Shown one piece after another: positions 1-8,422 of a stretch of DNA of 64,000 bases. This stretch comes from Robertmurraya dakarensis. Lineage in GTDB: Bacteria; Bacillota; Bacilli; Bacillales; Cytobacillaceae. The translations under genes were made by a program, and so were the position numbers. A model generated the notes under the pieces. The model was not told where the DNA came from, made no database searches, and saw only the letters and a program-made list of their open reading frames with translations. The stretch lies in assembly GCF_900156875.1 (NCBI RefSeq), contig NZ_LT707408.1, positions 834,552 through 898,551 on the forward strand. The letters run 5' to 3'. Positions within the stretch are counted from its first letter, which is position 1; each line of letters opens with the position of its first letter.

Positions 1-11
1 GAGCGTAGTAA

Positions 12-43
12 AAAGACACCATCAATATTTAGATGGTGTCTTT
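12..43. terminator. bidirectional intrinsic terminator
   Basis: A perfect 12-bp inverted repeat (12-23 paired with 32-43) has an 8-nt loop and is flanked by A and T runs. It lies just downstream of the minus-strand gene ending at 59, so it probably terminates that transcript and possibly one entering from the left. Confidence 0.8.
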
Positions 44-58
44 ATTCATGGTCCATTA

Positions 59-232
59 TTAATCAGCTTCATATGGCGGTGCCTCTTCTTTTGGAAGCGG
101 GGGAGCTTCTTCGATATTACTTGTTCCTTCTCGATTGTGCACAGACCCTCCAGAAAGTCCTTCGTTAATCATTCGATCGATATCGACATACCTTTCCTCA
201 CGGCCTTCATATTGTACGTCTTCCTTTTTCAT
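59..232 (-). CDS. small acidic hypothetical protein, 57 aa
   Basis: This short minus-strand ORF starts at ATG 232-230 behind a very strong GAGGAGGAGG ribosome binding site and ends at TAA 61-59. The product is 57 aa, hydrophilic and acidic, with a Pro/Glu-rich tail (motifs EEAPPLP and EEAPPY) and no membrane segment or cysteine. It lies downstream of yheE, in the same direction, and is followed at once by a terminator, so it is probably the last gene of the yhe block. I do not recognise the family. The ribosome binding site and terminator make it a credible gene rather than a chance ORF. Confidence 0.6.
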   Translation of the reverse strand: MKKEDVQYEGREERYVDIDRMINEGLSGGSVHNREGTSNIEEAPPLPKEEAPPYEAD

Positions 233-301
233 TTTGAATTCCTCCTCCTCTTCAAGGTTTTATGTTATTTTTCCTTTAAAAGAGGAATCCATTCAAAAAG
301 C

Positions 302-514
302 TTATTGATCGTAGACGTGAAAAAGCATTAATTCATGAATCTGTTTAATTAACAGTTCCTCGTCTTCTTGCAAAGGCGGTTCTGAAGTCCACTCAATTTT
401 CCCATCTGGATGATAGATGCCGCTCAATTTTTTCTTTTTAAAGTAAAAAGAAATACGCCAGCCAGGCATTTGTTTGTTGCTGTATAGCGAATTGTACTGA
501 AAATGTGTGATCAT
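302..514 (-). CDS. yheE: YheE family protein (DUF5342-like)
   Basis: A 70-aa protein resembling B. subtilis YheE. It has the N-terminal core HFQYNSL..KQMPGW, a GKIEWT motif and the C-terminal HELMLFHVY. ATG 514-512 is preceded by AGGAGGG at good spacing. No signal peptide or membrane segment is visible. It lies directly downstream of the YheC/D-type genes, as in B. subtilis where yheE neighbours yheD and yheC. Its biochemical role is unknown; the neighbourhood suggests a sporulation link, which is inference. Confidence 0.8.
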   Translation of the reverse strand: MITHFQYNSLYSNKQMPGWRISFYFKKKKLSGIYHPDGKIEWTSEPPLQEDEELLIKQIHELMLFHVYDQ

Positions 515-533
515 CGTCTATTCCCTCCTATGT

Positions 534-562
534 TCATTTTAACTCTGAAAACGTTAAAATGA
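534..562 (-). repeat. AT-rich inverted repeat between ATP-grasp gene and yheE
   Basis: A perfect 10-bp inverted repeat (534-543 with 553-562) has a 9-nt loop in the 55-bp gap. There is no following T run on the minus strand, so it is more likely an RNA-stability or partial read-through hairpin than a full terminator. Confidence 0.4.
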
Positions 563-569
563 CATCCAT

Positions 570-1760
570 TTATGAGGGATTCTTAAACCCAGCAAGGTTA
601 AAAAATAAGGTGCAAAGATTTTGGATACGGCTGGCTTCTATTTCTTCTTCATCAAAACTCATGGGTTTTGCATTGACTTCGTAGATCACATACTTTCCGG
701 TTTCTGTCATTCCAGCATCGATAGAAAATTCTCCGAAAAATCCTTTTTTATTTGATAGTAATTCCCCGCATCTATTTACAATCACTTGAAAAAAATGATC
801 ATGTTGTTGATTTTGTACTCTTGAATAAGGAACTAGTCTGCCGCCGTTTGGCAGGTGCGTAGTAATATTTTGTTTGTCAGCTTGCCTGATTCCTACTCCA
901 GTGACCAAATATTCCCCGTTCTGAAAGTGAGATAGTACTCTAAAATCGAATCGTTCGCCGTTAAGAAGTGCCGGTGATACGGCGCATTGTGCGATATAGT
1001 GTTTTTTCCTTAATATAGCAAAGCGCTCCTTCAAAAATTCATTGAGATCACGATAAGAATATTGATGGCTTAATCCAACTAAACTCAGGGAACCATCCTG
1101 TTCAACTGTTAAACGATAAATACCTTTCCCTTTTGATAAGGTGTTGGGTTTTAAGTAGACGTTTCGATGTTTACTGATAAATAATCTAAATAAAGCTTCA
1201 TCATTTATCAGAATTGTCTCTGGAAAGTATTTTCCTATATCCTCATCATTTTTAAACAGTTTATATAAATCAAATTTCTTCAGGAAAGAAGGGTTAAAAA
1301 AAGGAATTCCTTTTTCTCGAAAAATGTTGACTGCGAGTTGGAATTCCGATGTTTGTTCTGCTTGCCGAAAAGGGATTCGATTGTAAACAACGTGAGGGAA
1401 GGGGACTGTGATTTTAATCCAAGCATCTTTATCGGGTAAATAACAGAACCCTTCAATTGATTTTGTACCTAATCCCTCGGGTGTAAACACAAAGGATAAT
1501 CCTCCTTTTTGGATGACTTCCTTTTGAATATTTTTAAATAGCAGACCATTTCCAGCTAAACTTTTGTTGTTTTTTCGACTAGTCATAATCCCAATAAGTG
1601 GTCCGAGCAGGTTACCATCATGACAGGAAATCTGAAAAGAAATAGAACCCTCGTTCAGGTTTTTCTTAAAGGGGATAGCAAGCCCGGTCTTTCCAAATAC
1701 ATAATTTTCATTCGATAACTGCTGATACCACTCTTTTCTAAAAGGGTCATAGAAGATCAT
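570..1760 (-). CDS. YheC/YheD family ATP-grasp protein (fourth tandem copy)
   Basis: A 396-aa member of the YheC/D ATP-grasp family, annotated in Bacillus as endospore coat-associated. An N-terminal domain of about 180 residues includes VVYNRIPFR, matching the IYDRLPNR-type motif of its neighbours. The ATP-grasp part follows, with YLKPNTLSKGKGIY (the paralogs read GS rather than LS in the glycine-rich loop). It ends in the metal-binding YEVNAKP motif. Its ATG overlaps the stop of the upstream copy by 4 nt, so it is translationally coupled. The ligase substrate is unknown. It is the most divergent of the four copies, with a changed loop and AKP instead of SKP. ATG 1760 follows a GAGG site. Confidence 0.8.
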   Translation of the reverse strand: MIFYDPFRKEWYQQLSNENYVFGKTGLAIPFKKNLNEGSISFQISCHDGNLLGPLIGIMTSRKNNKSLAGNGLLFKNIQKEVIQKGGLSFVFTPEGLGTKSIEGFCYLPDKDAWIKITVPFPHVVYNRIPFRQAEQTSEFQLAVNIFREKGIPFFNPSFLKKFDLYKLFKNDEDIGKYFPETILINDEALFRLFISKHRNVYLKPNTLSKGKGIYRLTVEQDGSLSLVGLSHQYSYRDLNEFLKERFAILRKKHYIAQCAVSPALLNGERFDFRVLSHFQNGEYLVTGVGIRQADKQNITTHLPNGGRLVPYSRVQNQQHDHFFQVIVNRCGELLSNKKGFFGEFSIDAGMTETGKYVIYEVNAKPMSFDEEEIEASRIQNLCTLFFNLAGFKNPS

Positions 1761-3127
1761 TTGAAAATTTCCTCAGGTCTAGATATCGATTGTTCTGTGA
1801 GGAAAATAGAAAAAGCCAGAGAGAGTTTCCGAGTTAACATATCATATTCTTTTAATTGCGGGTGTTTGAAAATAGATCTGCCAGGTTTCGAGTTTGCTTC
1901 AAATAGCCATACATTTCCTTCACGATCAATGCCCAAATCGAAACCAATTTCTCCAATAATCCCGTTCATTTGGTTTTCTAAGCAAGAGCTTAGATCAAGG
2001 CAGGCTGTTTTTAGTTTAGCGATGATTTCTTCTTGCTGTGCTGCAGACTCGAAAATTTCTGGGATGGTTTTGATCTCACCACCATTTTTGACATGTGTTG
2101 TGACACTGCCGAGTCCTGCAATCTTTGCAGCAATCGCAGTGACTTTCCAATTTCCGAGAGCATCTTTATTGGTATGAACCCTGAAATCAACTGGACGCTT
2201 ATCAACCCGGAGTGAATGAATTCCCTGCTGTACGAGCATACCTGTCAACCGTTTATTTTTAAAAAGATTAGAAAACAAAGACTCTAATGTTTGATACTTG
2301 CGAAGTTTGTTGTCCCCTTGTTTATCTTGATAACGGCAATAATAATGTCCTTCTACAGCGTTATAAATAATTTGATGAATTCCGTTCCCGAGGCTGCCGT
2401 TTTTTGGCTTGAGGTATACGTGACCATAATCTGCGAGCATTCTTTCAATTAATGAAAAAGAAGTAAACGGATGGGTTTCAGGTAAATACTTTTCACACTT
2501 CTGGTCTTGCTGCAGCTTTTCGAAGATCTCTAATTTATTAAAAAAACCCGGATTATACCATGGAATTAAATAGTCATTCTGCAGGCGGTCTTTAACCTGC
2601 GCCAATCTTACTCTTTTTTCACTGCGGCGATTCGGCAGGCGGTCATAAATAACATTCGGAAAAGGAACCTCGATCGTTTCCCATCCTTTTTCTTGATAAA
2701 AAAGTCCATTAATCGTTCCATCTTCCCAATTGATATGATTTTCACCAAATATAAAGGCATGGGCGCCGATGGTCTTTTTTACAGATAGGAGCTTTGAAAA
2801 AAATAATGTGCGTTCACCTAATGGCCTCACCTTAAAAGGGGTAAACCCTGAGGTGAAAATGCCAATTAGCGGTCCGAGATATAGTGTTTTTTCATTTATA
2901 AATAGGTGAAGAGGGCCCGCAAGTTTTGGAATTTTAAGTTGTTTTGCCAATTCCTTAGTGAGAATAATCCTGTTTCTTCCCTCTGGGTGAGGCAAACATT
3001 TTGCTGTGACAGAGAAAGTACCGTAAGCAATTTGCATGTCAGTCTGCTTTACACCTTTTAGCTCGGCAGGGTAGTAAAAAGTCAATCCTTCTTCATCTAA
3101 CCATTGTATTGGGTATTGTTTATTCAT
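1757..3127 (-). CDS. YheD-like ATP-grasp protein (third tandem copy)
   Basis: A 456-aa YheC/D-family protein. The start is taken at ATG 3127-3125, 1 nt after the stop of the upstream gene and behind GAAAGGAG inside that gene; a longer in-frame reading has no ribosome binding site. The N-terminal half carries LGPLIGIFT and IYDRLPNRR, both family hallmarks. The ATP-grasp half has YLKPKNGSLGNGI and ends in FEANSKPGRS. Its length matches B. subtilis YheD. YheD is known as a mother-cell sporulation protein localising around the forespore; extending that to this copy is inference. Confidence 0.85.
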   Translation of the reverse strand: MNKQYPIQWLDEEGLTFYYPAELKGVKQTDMQIAYGTFSVTAKCLPHPEGRNRIILTKELAKQLKIPKLAGPLHLFINEKTLYLGPLIGIFTSGFTPFKVRPLGERTLFFSKLLSVKKTIGAHAFIFGENHINWEDGTINGLFYQEKGWETIEVPFPNVIYDRLPNRRSEKRVRLAQVKDRLQNDYLIPWYNPGFFNKLEIFEKLQQDQKCEKYLPETHPFTSFSLIERMLADYGHVYLKPKNGSLGNGIHQIIYNAVEGHYYCRYQDKQGDNKLRKYQTLESLFSNLFKNKRLTGMLVQQGIHSLRVDKRPVDFRVHTNKDALGNWKVTAIAAKIAGLGSVTTHVKNGGEIKTIPEIFESAAQQEEIIAKLKTACLDLSSCLENQMNGIIGEIGFDLGIDREGNVWLFEANSKPGRSIFKHPQLKEYDMLTRKLSLAFSIFLTEQSISRPEEIFK

Positions 3128-3128
3128 G

Positions 3129-4193
3129 TTAGATTGAGCTCCTTTCTGTGAGTGATTTAGCATATTGGAGAGGTGCTTCGTATAAGTCATCCGTCTTCTC
3201 CGGCTGGTCAATTAAAAGGACTTTACGACCGGGTTTGGAGTTGATATCCAGTATCCAAAGAGAACCATCGCGCGCTAGCCCAATATCAACACCGAGTTCG
3301 AATAAAGGAGGAAAGTGGGTTTCTAGGATAAGAGGGAGAGCATGTAAAATTTCATCGATTTCATTGCGGACGTAATTAGCAGATTTACCTTGAGCTTCCA
3401 GCCATATATCGTAATTTAATACAGATGCACCACCACTAAGGTTTGAAATAATCCGGTTTTCGCTGCCAACTCTTACTCCTTTACCAATGATTTTCCATTG
3501 CCCCCGTGCATTTTTTTGCAGCAATGAGCGGATATCAAATGGCTGATGAAGGTGATTAGTAAGGTGCAAGTATGGTTGTATAAGAAATTCTCTTTTCCCT
3601 AAGATCCTCGTTAACCAAGCTTGAAGTCTAGTTTCCTCCTTGAATGTATAAGATATTTGTTTATCCTTCTTATCCGTGCGTACGGTAACTGACTTCTGCT
3701 TAAATTCTAATAAGTAGATACCATTCCCCTGAGATCCATGAATTGGTTTAAGGATAATTTTTTTTGTTTTTTGAAGTTCCTTCAGAATGGCGGAAGGAGA
3801 ATCTGCCATTTTAGTAGGCGGTAAATAAGGCGCTAATTTGGTTTTTGATAATATTCGATGTAACTCAAGCTTGTTGGGAAGTCCAAAGCCCAAGAATTGA
3901 ATGTTGTCTTTAGATTTAAGCCAGTTTACAATAGCCATGCATCGTGTGGAGTGAAAGTCGCTATTGTAAAAACAGCGATCATACAGGATATTAGGTATTG
4001 GAAATTGTTCTTTTCTCCACACATGATTTTCTGCATCAAAAGCTTCCCCTTCAACCATCTCCGTTTCCGGTGTTATATTCGAAGGAATAAAACGATAGCA
4101 GCGGAAGCCAAATTTCTTTGCTCGTAATGCTATCTCAGTAAAATACGTTTCTTCATTCCTTAAATGAAGTGTTAAAAAACCAATACAATTCAT
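3129..4193 (-). CDS. yheC: YheC-like ATP-grasp protein (second tandem copy)
   Basis: A 354-aa protein close in length to B. subtilis YheC. The N-terminus (IGFLTLHLRNEETYF) is shorter than in the other copies and lacks their LGPLIGIMT domain. NILYDRCFY corresponds to the shared YDR motif. ATP-grasp motifs are ILKPIHGSQGNGIY and LDINSKPGRK. The ATG overlaps the stop of the preceding copy (ATGA, 4190-4193) with GGGTGA upstream. It forms one operon with the other three copies and is likely a cytoplasmic ligase in the mother cell; its substrate is unknown. Confidence 0.85.
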   Translation of the reverse strand: MNCIGFLTLHLRNEETYFTEIALRAKKFGFRCYRFIPSNITPETEMVEGEAFDAENHVWRKEQFPIPNILYDRCFYNSDFHSTRCMAIVNWLKSKDNIQFLGFGLPNKLELHRILSKTKLAPYLPPTKMADSPSAILKELQKTKKIILKPIHGSQGNGIYLLEFKQKSVTVRTDKKDKQISYTFKEETRLQAWLTRILGKREFLIQPYLHLTNHLHQPFDIRSLLQKNARGQWKIIGKGVRVGSENRIISNLSGGASVLNYDIWLEAQGKSANYVRNEIDEILHALPLILETHFPPLFELGVDIGLARDGSLWILDINSKPGRKVLLIDQPEKTDDLYEAPLQYAKSLTERSSI

Positions 4194-5578
4194 TTGGAAT
4201 CACCCTTATTTCTTTTATGATTGAAGGACAGTGAGCTGCTGTACTCAAAAATGGCCTTAGCAGAAGGACGTATGTTGGAAGCCTGCTTCTCAGCATCTTT
4301 AGAGGGCTTTGAATTCACTTCGATTATCCACAATTCCCCGTCTTCATCTATTCCTATATCGATTCCTAATTCTCCTATAAGTCCTGAAGAAGATTGACTC
4401 ACAATATACGCGGTCTCAAGCGCAAGTTCCTTCATTAGTGCAATTTGTTGAAAAGCTAGTTTTCTTCCAAAAAGGTCTGCTAAAGGAATGCTGGGCTTCA
4501 TCATTTCTCCGCCGCGGGCTAAATTTGAAACAAATTGTTTTTCTCCCGAGACTCTGGCGACAGTGGAAGTGATACTCCAGTTATTTTGATGGTTTCTATG
4601 ACAAAGAATACGAAAGTCTAGCGGTCTATTTTTATACGAGGCTAATGGGATTGATTGCTGAATAAGATAGGAAGTTTTTTTTATCTGTTTTTGAAACCAT
4701 TCAGAAAATTGAGCATCTGTTGAAAATTCTAGTATATCGTCTAGATGATGTGACGTAGATTGGGCTGTCAATCCATTCTGATTCTTTTTCACAGAAATGA
4801 TGTTTCTTCCTTTACTGCCGTTAACCGGTTTAATGAACACCGATTGGTACTTTTCAAGATAAGCAGTAAGCTTTTCGGCAGAGAATAACGAGGTTTTTGG
4901 CAAATACGGATGTAAATGTTCTTCTGCTTGTAAGATTTCATACACATCCCATTTGGACAAAAAGCCGTCATTAAAAAAAGGGATTTGCAGTTGATTAATT
5001 CTTGCTAAGATTTTTTGAACAGTGGAGCTGCTCTCCACTCTGCGGGAGTGAACTCGGTTATAGATGATGTCTGGCGGTACACACATCCCTTTTTGCCAAT
5101 CCCCATCTAAATAGTAATAACCTTGTATCTCAGACTCTGAAAAATTACCAATATGAAAAATATAGAAAAATCCCCCTATTGTTTCTGAGAGATGATGCAA
5201 TTCTTCGCAAAATGAATGAACAGATCGGAAGTTAGGATTTCCTTTTTTGTCATCAATTTCTGTGACCATGGCTATTATTGGTCCAATTTGCAGCGTCTTC
5301 TGCTGAAGGTCATATTGACAAAGGAAACGCATTCGTTTGATAGGCAAAGGGAATTTTGAAAGGATTGACTCACTAACATGTATTTCATTTTTTTGAACTT
5401 TTGTTGAGAGAACTACTTCAAAACTCATCGTTTTAACTCCGATGCGAAGACGTAAGAGCTCTTTGTGATTAATCCCCCAGTAGTTGATAAAGGAAGGATT
5501 TAAATAGATAAGATTGTCATGATTTTGAAACGTTTTGACAGGTACAATCGTAATAGGGATATAAGAACTAACAGTCAT
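4190..5578 (-). CDS. yheD: YheD-like ATP-grasp protein (first gene of four-copy operon)
   Basis: A 462-aa protein, first gene of the minus-strand ATP-grasp operon and diverging from yheB. ATG 5578-5576 follows GAGGAATC. The N-terminal domain has IGPIIAMVT and IIYNRVHSRR. The ATP-grasp domain has FIKPVNGSKGRNI and the magnesium-binding IIEVNSKPSKD. The length fits YheD. A sporulation promoter is expected in the 120-bp divergent region, but I found only a weak sigma-E-like match and do not list it. The family is known from spore-coat annotation; its reaction is undetermined. Confidence 0.85.
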   Translation of the reverse strand: MTVSSYIPITIVPVKTFQNHDNLIYLNPSFINYWGINHKELLRLRIGVKTMSFEVVLSTKVQKNEIHVSESILSKFPLPIKRMRFLCQYDLQQKTLQIGPIIAMVTEIDDKKGNPNFRSVHSFCEELHHLSETIGGFFYIFHIGNFSESEIQGYYYLDGDWQKGMCVPPDIIYNRVHSRRVESSSTVQKILARINQLQIPFFNDGFLSKWDVYEILQAEEHLHPYLPKTSLFSAEKLTAYLEKYQSVFIKPVNGSKGRNIISVKKNQNGLTAQSTSHHLDDILEFSTDAQFSEWFQKQIKKTSYLIQQSIPLASYKNRPLDFRILCHRNHQNNWSITSTVARVSGEKQFVSNLARGGEMMKPSIPLADLFGRKLAFQQIALMKELALETAYIVSQSSSGLIGELGIDIGIDEDGELWIIEVNSKPSKDAEKQASNIRPSAKAIFEYSSSLSFNHKRNKGDSK

Positions 5579-5702
5579 AAAGATTCCTCATTTGCTCGTA
5601 CTCTTTGCTCCATTTATAATGAAATAGGCGATAGCCTGTTATCAGTATCTTATGAGGAAAAGGATTATTGGTGCGTAATTGTTGGATGGAAGGTAGATGG
5701 AA

Positions 5703-6842
5703 ATGAATATTTTTTTTACGATTGTATTTATGGTTGTGATTGGTGCTGTAATTGGAGGCGTGACAAACTCACTGGCTATCAAAATGCTATTTCGCCCTTA
5801 TGAGCCAATCTATATTAAGGGGTGGAGGGTTCCGTTTACACCTGGACTAATTCCAAAAAGAAGAGATGAACTTGCGAAGCAGATGGGGATTATGGTCGTT
5901 AATCACTTATTAACCCCAGAGAGTATTCAAAAAAAATTCTTGAATGACAGTTTCCAAAAAGAGATGACAAAGCTATTTCAAACAGAATTGGAACAATTGC
6001 TAAGCAGGGAAGAGACTCTTCAGCAAGTGCTTGACACTATTGGTGTAAAAAATGGCCGAGAAAAACTGGAAGGACAGATGGAAGATTTACTAGAGAAGAA
6101 GTACCATCAATTAATGGATAAATATCGTGATGAACCAATCAGAAAGCTTCTATCTGATGAACTTCTAGATAAGGTTGATACAAAAATTCCTGTAGTCGCT
6201 TCTTATATTCTCCAGAAGGGGACAGATTACTTTTCAAGCGTGGAAGGTGAATTGCGAATTGATCGAATGATCGATGATTTTGTGAAGAATCGAAGCGGTG
6301 TGCTTGGTAACATGATGCAGATGTTTTTAGGAAACGTTAATCTTACAGAAAAAGTGCAGAAGGAAATTATTAAGTTCTTAAGCAGTGAGAGCACAAAGGA
6401 CTTAATTACAACACTGTTAACAAAAGAATGGGAAAAGGTATTGGACTGGAAAGCGGAAAAGGTGGAGGAACAATTTGGCCGCGAGCAGCTGATATCTACG
6501 ATTAAACAGTATGCCATGAAGCTGATTAAAGCAGAACGAATTTTTAATAGTCCTATTTCTAAACTTTCTCAGCCATTTAAGGAAGGGATTATTCAAGACG
6601 TTACTCCCCGCGTTGTGCAATTGATTAGCAATGGGCTGTCTGACCGCATTGGGGTCATTATGGAAAGACTTCGCTTAGCCGATGTTGTACGTGAGCAGGT
6701 CGAAACGTTCTCAGTCGAAAGAATAGAAGAAATGGTGTTATTAATTACAAGTAGAGAATTAAAAATGATCACCTACCTAGGGGCATTGCTTGGGGGGATG
6801 ATAGGTCTTTTCCAAGCAATTATGGTTTTGTTAACACGTTAG
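5703..6842 (+). CDS. yheB: DUF445 family membrane protein YheB
   Basis: A 379-aa DUF445 protein. The N-terminus is a hydrophobic segment followed by the family signature [16 protein letters not shown], then [11 protein letters not shown]. The central part is long, charged and probably helical, and a C-terminal membrane segment ([18 protein letters not shown]) anchors the other end. Start 5703 is preferred over ATG 5697 because GGAAGG at 5688-5693 is then 9 nt away. Both ends are probably in the membrane with the middle outside the bilayer. B. subtilis YheB is of the same size and sits at the same place; its function is unknown. Confidence 0.85.
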   Translation: MNIFFTIVFMVVIGAVIGGVTNSLAIKMLFRPYEPIYIKGWRVPFTPGLIPKRRDELAKQMGIMVVNHLLTPESIQKKFLNDSFQKEMTKLFQTELEQLLSREETLQQVLDTIGVKNGREKLEGQMEDLLEKKYHQLMDKYRDEPIRKLLSDELLDKVDTKIPVVASYILQKGTDYFSSVEGELRIDRMIDDFVKNRSGVLGNMMQMFLGNVNLTEKVQKEIIKFLSSESTKDLITTLLTKEWEKVLDWKAEKVEEQFGREQLISTIKQYAMKLIKAERIFNSPISKLSQPFKEGIIQDVTPRVVQLISNGLSDRIGVIMERLRLADVVREQVETFSVERIEEMVLLITSRELKMITYLGALLGGMIGLFQAIMVLLTR

Positions 6843-6910
6843 CAAATGTGCAATTCTATTCATAGTTTGTTATAGTGTAATGGATTGTTTAATAAAAGGA
6901 GTTGTAGTTA

Positions 6911-7264
6911 GTGGTAGTAAATTTACATGATGCAGCGTATGATTTAGAAAGAGTGATCAGAAACAGTAATGAGTTTCAAGATCTAAAGAAAATGTATGAA
7001 GCTGTTAATGCTGATGAAGCAGCAAAAGGAATGTTTGAAAATTTCCGTAACATCCAAATGCAGCTGCAGCAAAAGCAAATGATGGGCGAAGAAATTACGC
7101 AAGATGAAGTAGAACAAGCGCAAAAAACAGTTGCACTCGTTCAACAACATGAAACAATTGGCCGACTAATGGAAGCTGAGCAGCGAATGAGTGTAATTAT
7201 TAATGAATTAAACCAAATTATTATGAAGCCGCTTGAAGAGCTTTATGGTGCACCAGGACAATAA
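6911..7264 (+). CDS. yheA: YlbF/YmcA family protein YheA
   Basis: A 117-aa, all-helical cytoplasmic protein of the YlbF/YmcA family (DUF964), with the pattern LEKAIRNSNEFQDLK-like near the N-terminus and FRNIQMQLQQKQ in the middle. It starts with GTG at 6911, 9 nt after AGGAG. Paralogs YlbF and YmcA form the complex that controls RNase Y, biofilm formation and competence in B. subtilis; whether YheA does likewise is not known. It follows yheB and ends at a strong terminator, so yheB-yheA is probably one unit. Confidence 0.85.
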   Translation: MVVNLHDAAYDLERVIRNSNEFQDLKKMYEAVNADEAAKGMFENFRNIQMQLQQKQMMGEEITQDEVEQAQKTVALVQQHETIGRLMEAEQRMSVIINELNQIIMKPLEELYGAPGQ

Positions 7265-7285
7265 TGATTAATCTTTATACTACAG

Positions 7286-7332
7286 GAACAGAAAGAAACC
7301 CGTTCAAAATTTGAGCGGGTTTCTTTCTGTTC
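7286..7332 (+). terminator. strong terminator after yheA
   Basis: A 17-bp perfect stem (7286-7302 with 7316-7332) continues into TCAAA/TTTGA pairs across the loop. It ends the yheB-yheA unit. Confidence 0.9.
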
Positions 7333-7398
7333 TATTCGAACTGTTTTTTTCATAAAAGTGAAATAGGGACAGAAACATCATGAATAGGGGGCTTTATT

Positions 7399-8265
7399 AT
7401 GATCTACAGGCTGCTAGCTTTAAATATTGATGGTACATTACTACAATCAAACGGGAAACTTCATAAATCAACGAAGGAAGCAGTTGAATATGTGCAGGAA
7501 AAGGGAATCTACGTTACACTCGTAACTTCAAGGAACTTTTCATCGGCAAAAAAGGTAGCAAAAGCATTGAAATTAGATTCGATCCTTGTCACCCACCGCG
7601 GTGCATATATTTCAGACACATTAAACGAACCTGTCCTAGCTAGAAGAATTCCCGAGGAGATCACGTTTGAAATTGTCAGGTTTTTAGAAAGTTTTCAGTG
7701 CCAAATACGAATCGTACATGAAAAGTATTCATTAGCAAATAAATTAAAGTTAAACAACAATCTTCTCGCCAAAACAATCGTTAACTCTGGGGACCCATTA
7801 TTCTACCCTCAGCAGTTTGTTGATTCTGTTAGTGATACGATCATGGAGGATCCAACCTCTCCCCCGAATATTGAAGTGTATTTCGAGGAGAATCGAGATG
7901 CTTCTGATGCCAGGAAAGCGATTGTAAGTATGTTCTCGGAAGTGGACGTTTCTCAAAAAGATGATTATCGCTTAGATATTGTTCCTCAAGGTGCGTCTAA
8001 ATTAAATGGACTTCTTTATTTAGGTGAAAAATTAGGAATTAAGCGAAACGAGATGGTAGCAATTGGAGATTCTATTGATGATCTTGAATTGATAGACGGA
8101 GTTGGTCTAGGGGTAGCAATGGGTAACTCACCTGTAGAGCTTAAACAAGCGGCCGACTGGATTACCAGATCCAATAACCAGCAGGGTGTAGGCTACATGG
8201 TAAAAGAACATTTCCGCAAGCAGCAGCCAATTGAATTTCTTAAAAAGATGAAAATCATTAAATAA
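7399..8265 (+). CDS. yhaX: HAD superfamily protein YhaX (nucleophile Asp replaced by Asn)
   Basis: A 288-aa HAD/Cof-type protein of the same length as B. subtilis YhaX. Motif I at residues 8-12 reads NIDGT, so the first Asp of the usual DxDGT, the phosphoryl-accepting nucleophile, is Asn. Motif II (LVTSRN), the basic residue of motif III (SKLNG region) and motif IV (GDSIDDLELI) are present. Without the nucleophile it may not be an active phosphatase. ATG 7399 follows a GGGGG site. YhaX is known as a sporulation-expressed, spore-associated protein in B. subtilis. It is monocistronic, with a terminator right after it. Confidence 0.85.
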   Translation: MIYRLLALNIDGTLLQSNGKLHKSTKEAVEYVQEKGIYVTLVTSRNFSSAKKVAKALKLDSILVTHRGAYISDTLNEPVLARRIPEEITFEIVRFLESFQCQIRIVHEKYSLANKLKLNNNLLAKTIVNSGDPLFYPQQFVDSVSDTIMEDPTSPPNIEVYFEENRDASDARKAIVSMFSEVDVSQKDDYRLDIVPQGASKLNGLLYLGEKLGIKRNEMVAIGDSIDDLELIDGVGLGVAMGNSPVELKQAADWITRSNNQQGVGYMVKEHFRKQQPIEFLKKMKIIK

Positions 8266-8275
8266 CGATGGTATT

Positions 8276-8302
8276 AAGGCGGGTGAAGATAGCACCTGCT
8301 TT
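8276..8302 (+). terminator. terminator after yhaX
   Basis: A 10-bp stem with two G-T pairs (8276-8285 with 8293-8302) and a T-rich tail. Confidence 0.75.
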
Positions 8303-8422
8303 TTATTTTTTCCATGAAATTGATATTCTTGACCGTACATACCCCTTTTTGTACACTTATGAGAGCTAACTGTTTTTATGTTAGCATGCTTTAACTACAG
8401 TCAAAATGTAAAGGTGATTATT

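Noticed and set aside
5579-5702. A sigma-E-like promoter (ATAACA, then CATTATAA) upstream of the first ATP-grasp gene.
   Set aside because: The -10 departs from CATACAnT at key positions, and the spacing fits only loosely.
6227-6620. Long minus-strand ORFs inside yheB.
   Set aside because: They are antisense shadows of yheB, without ribosome binding sites or recognisable motifs.
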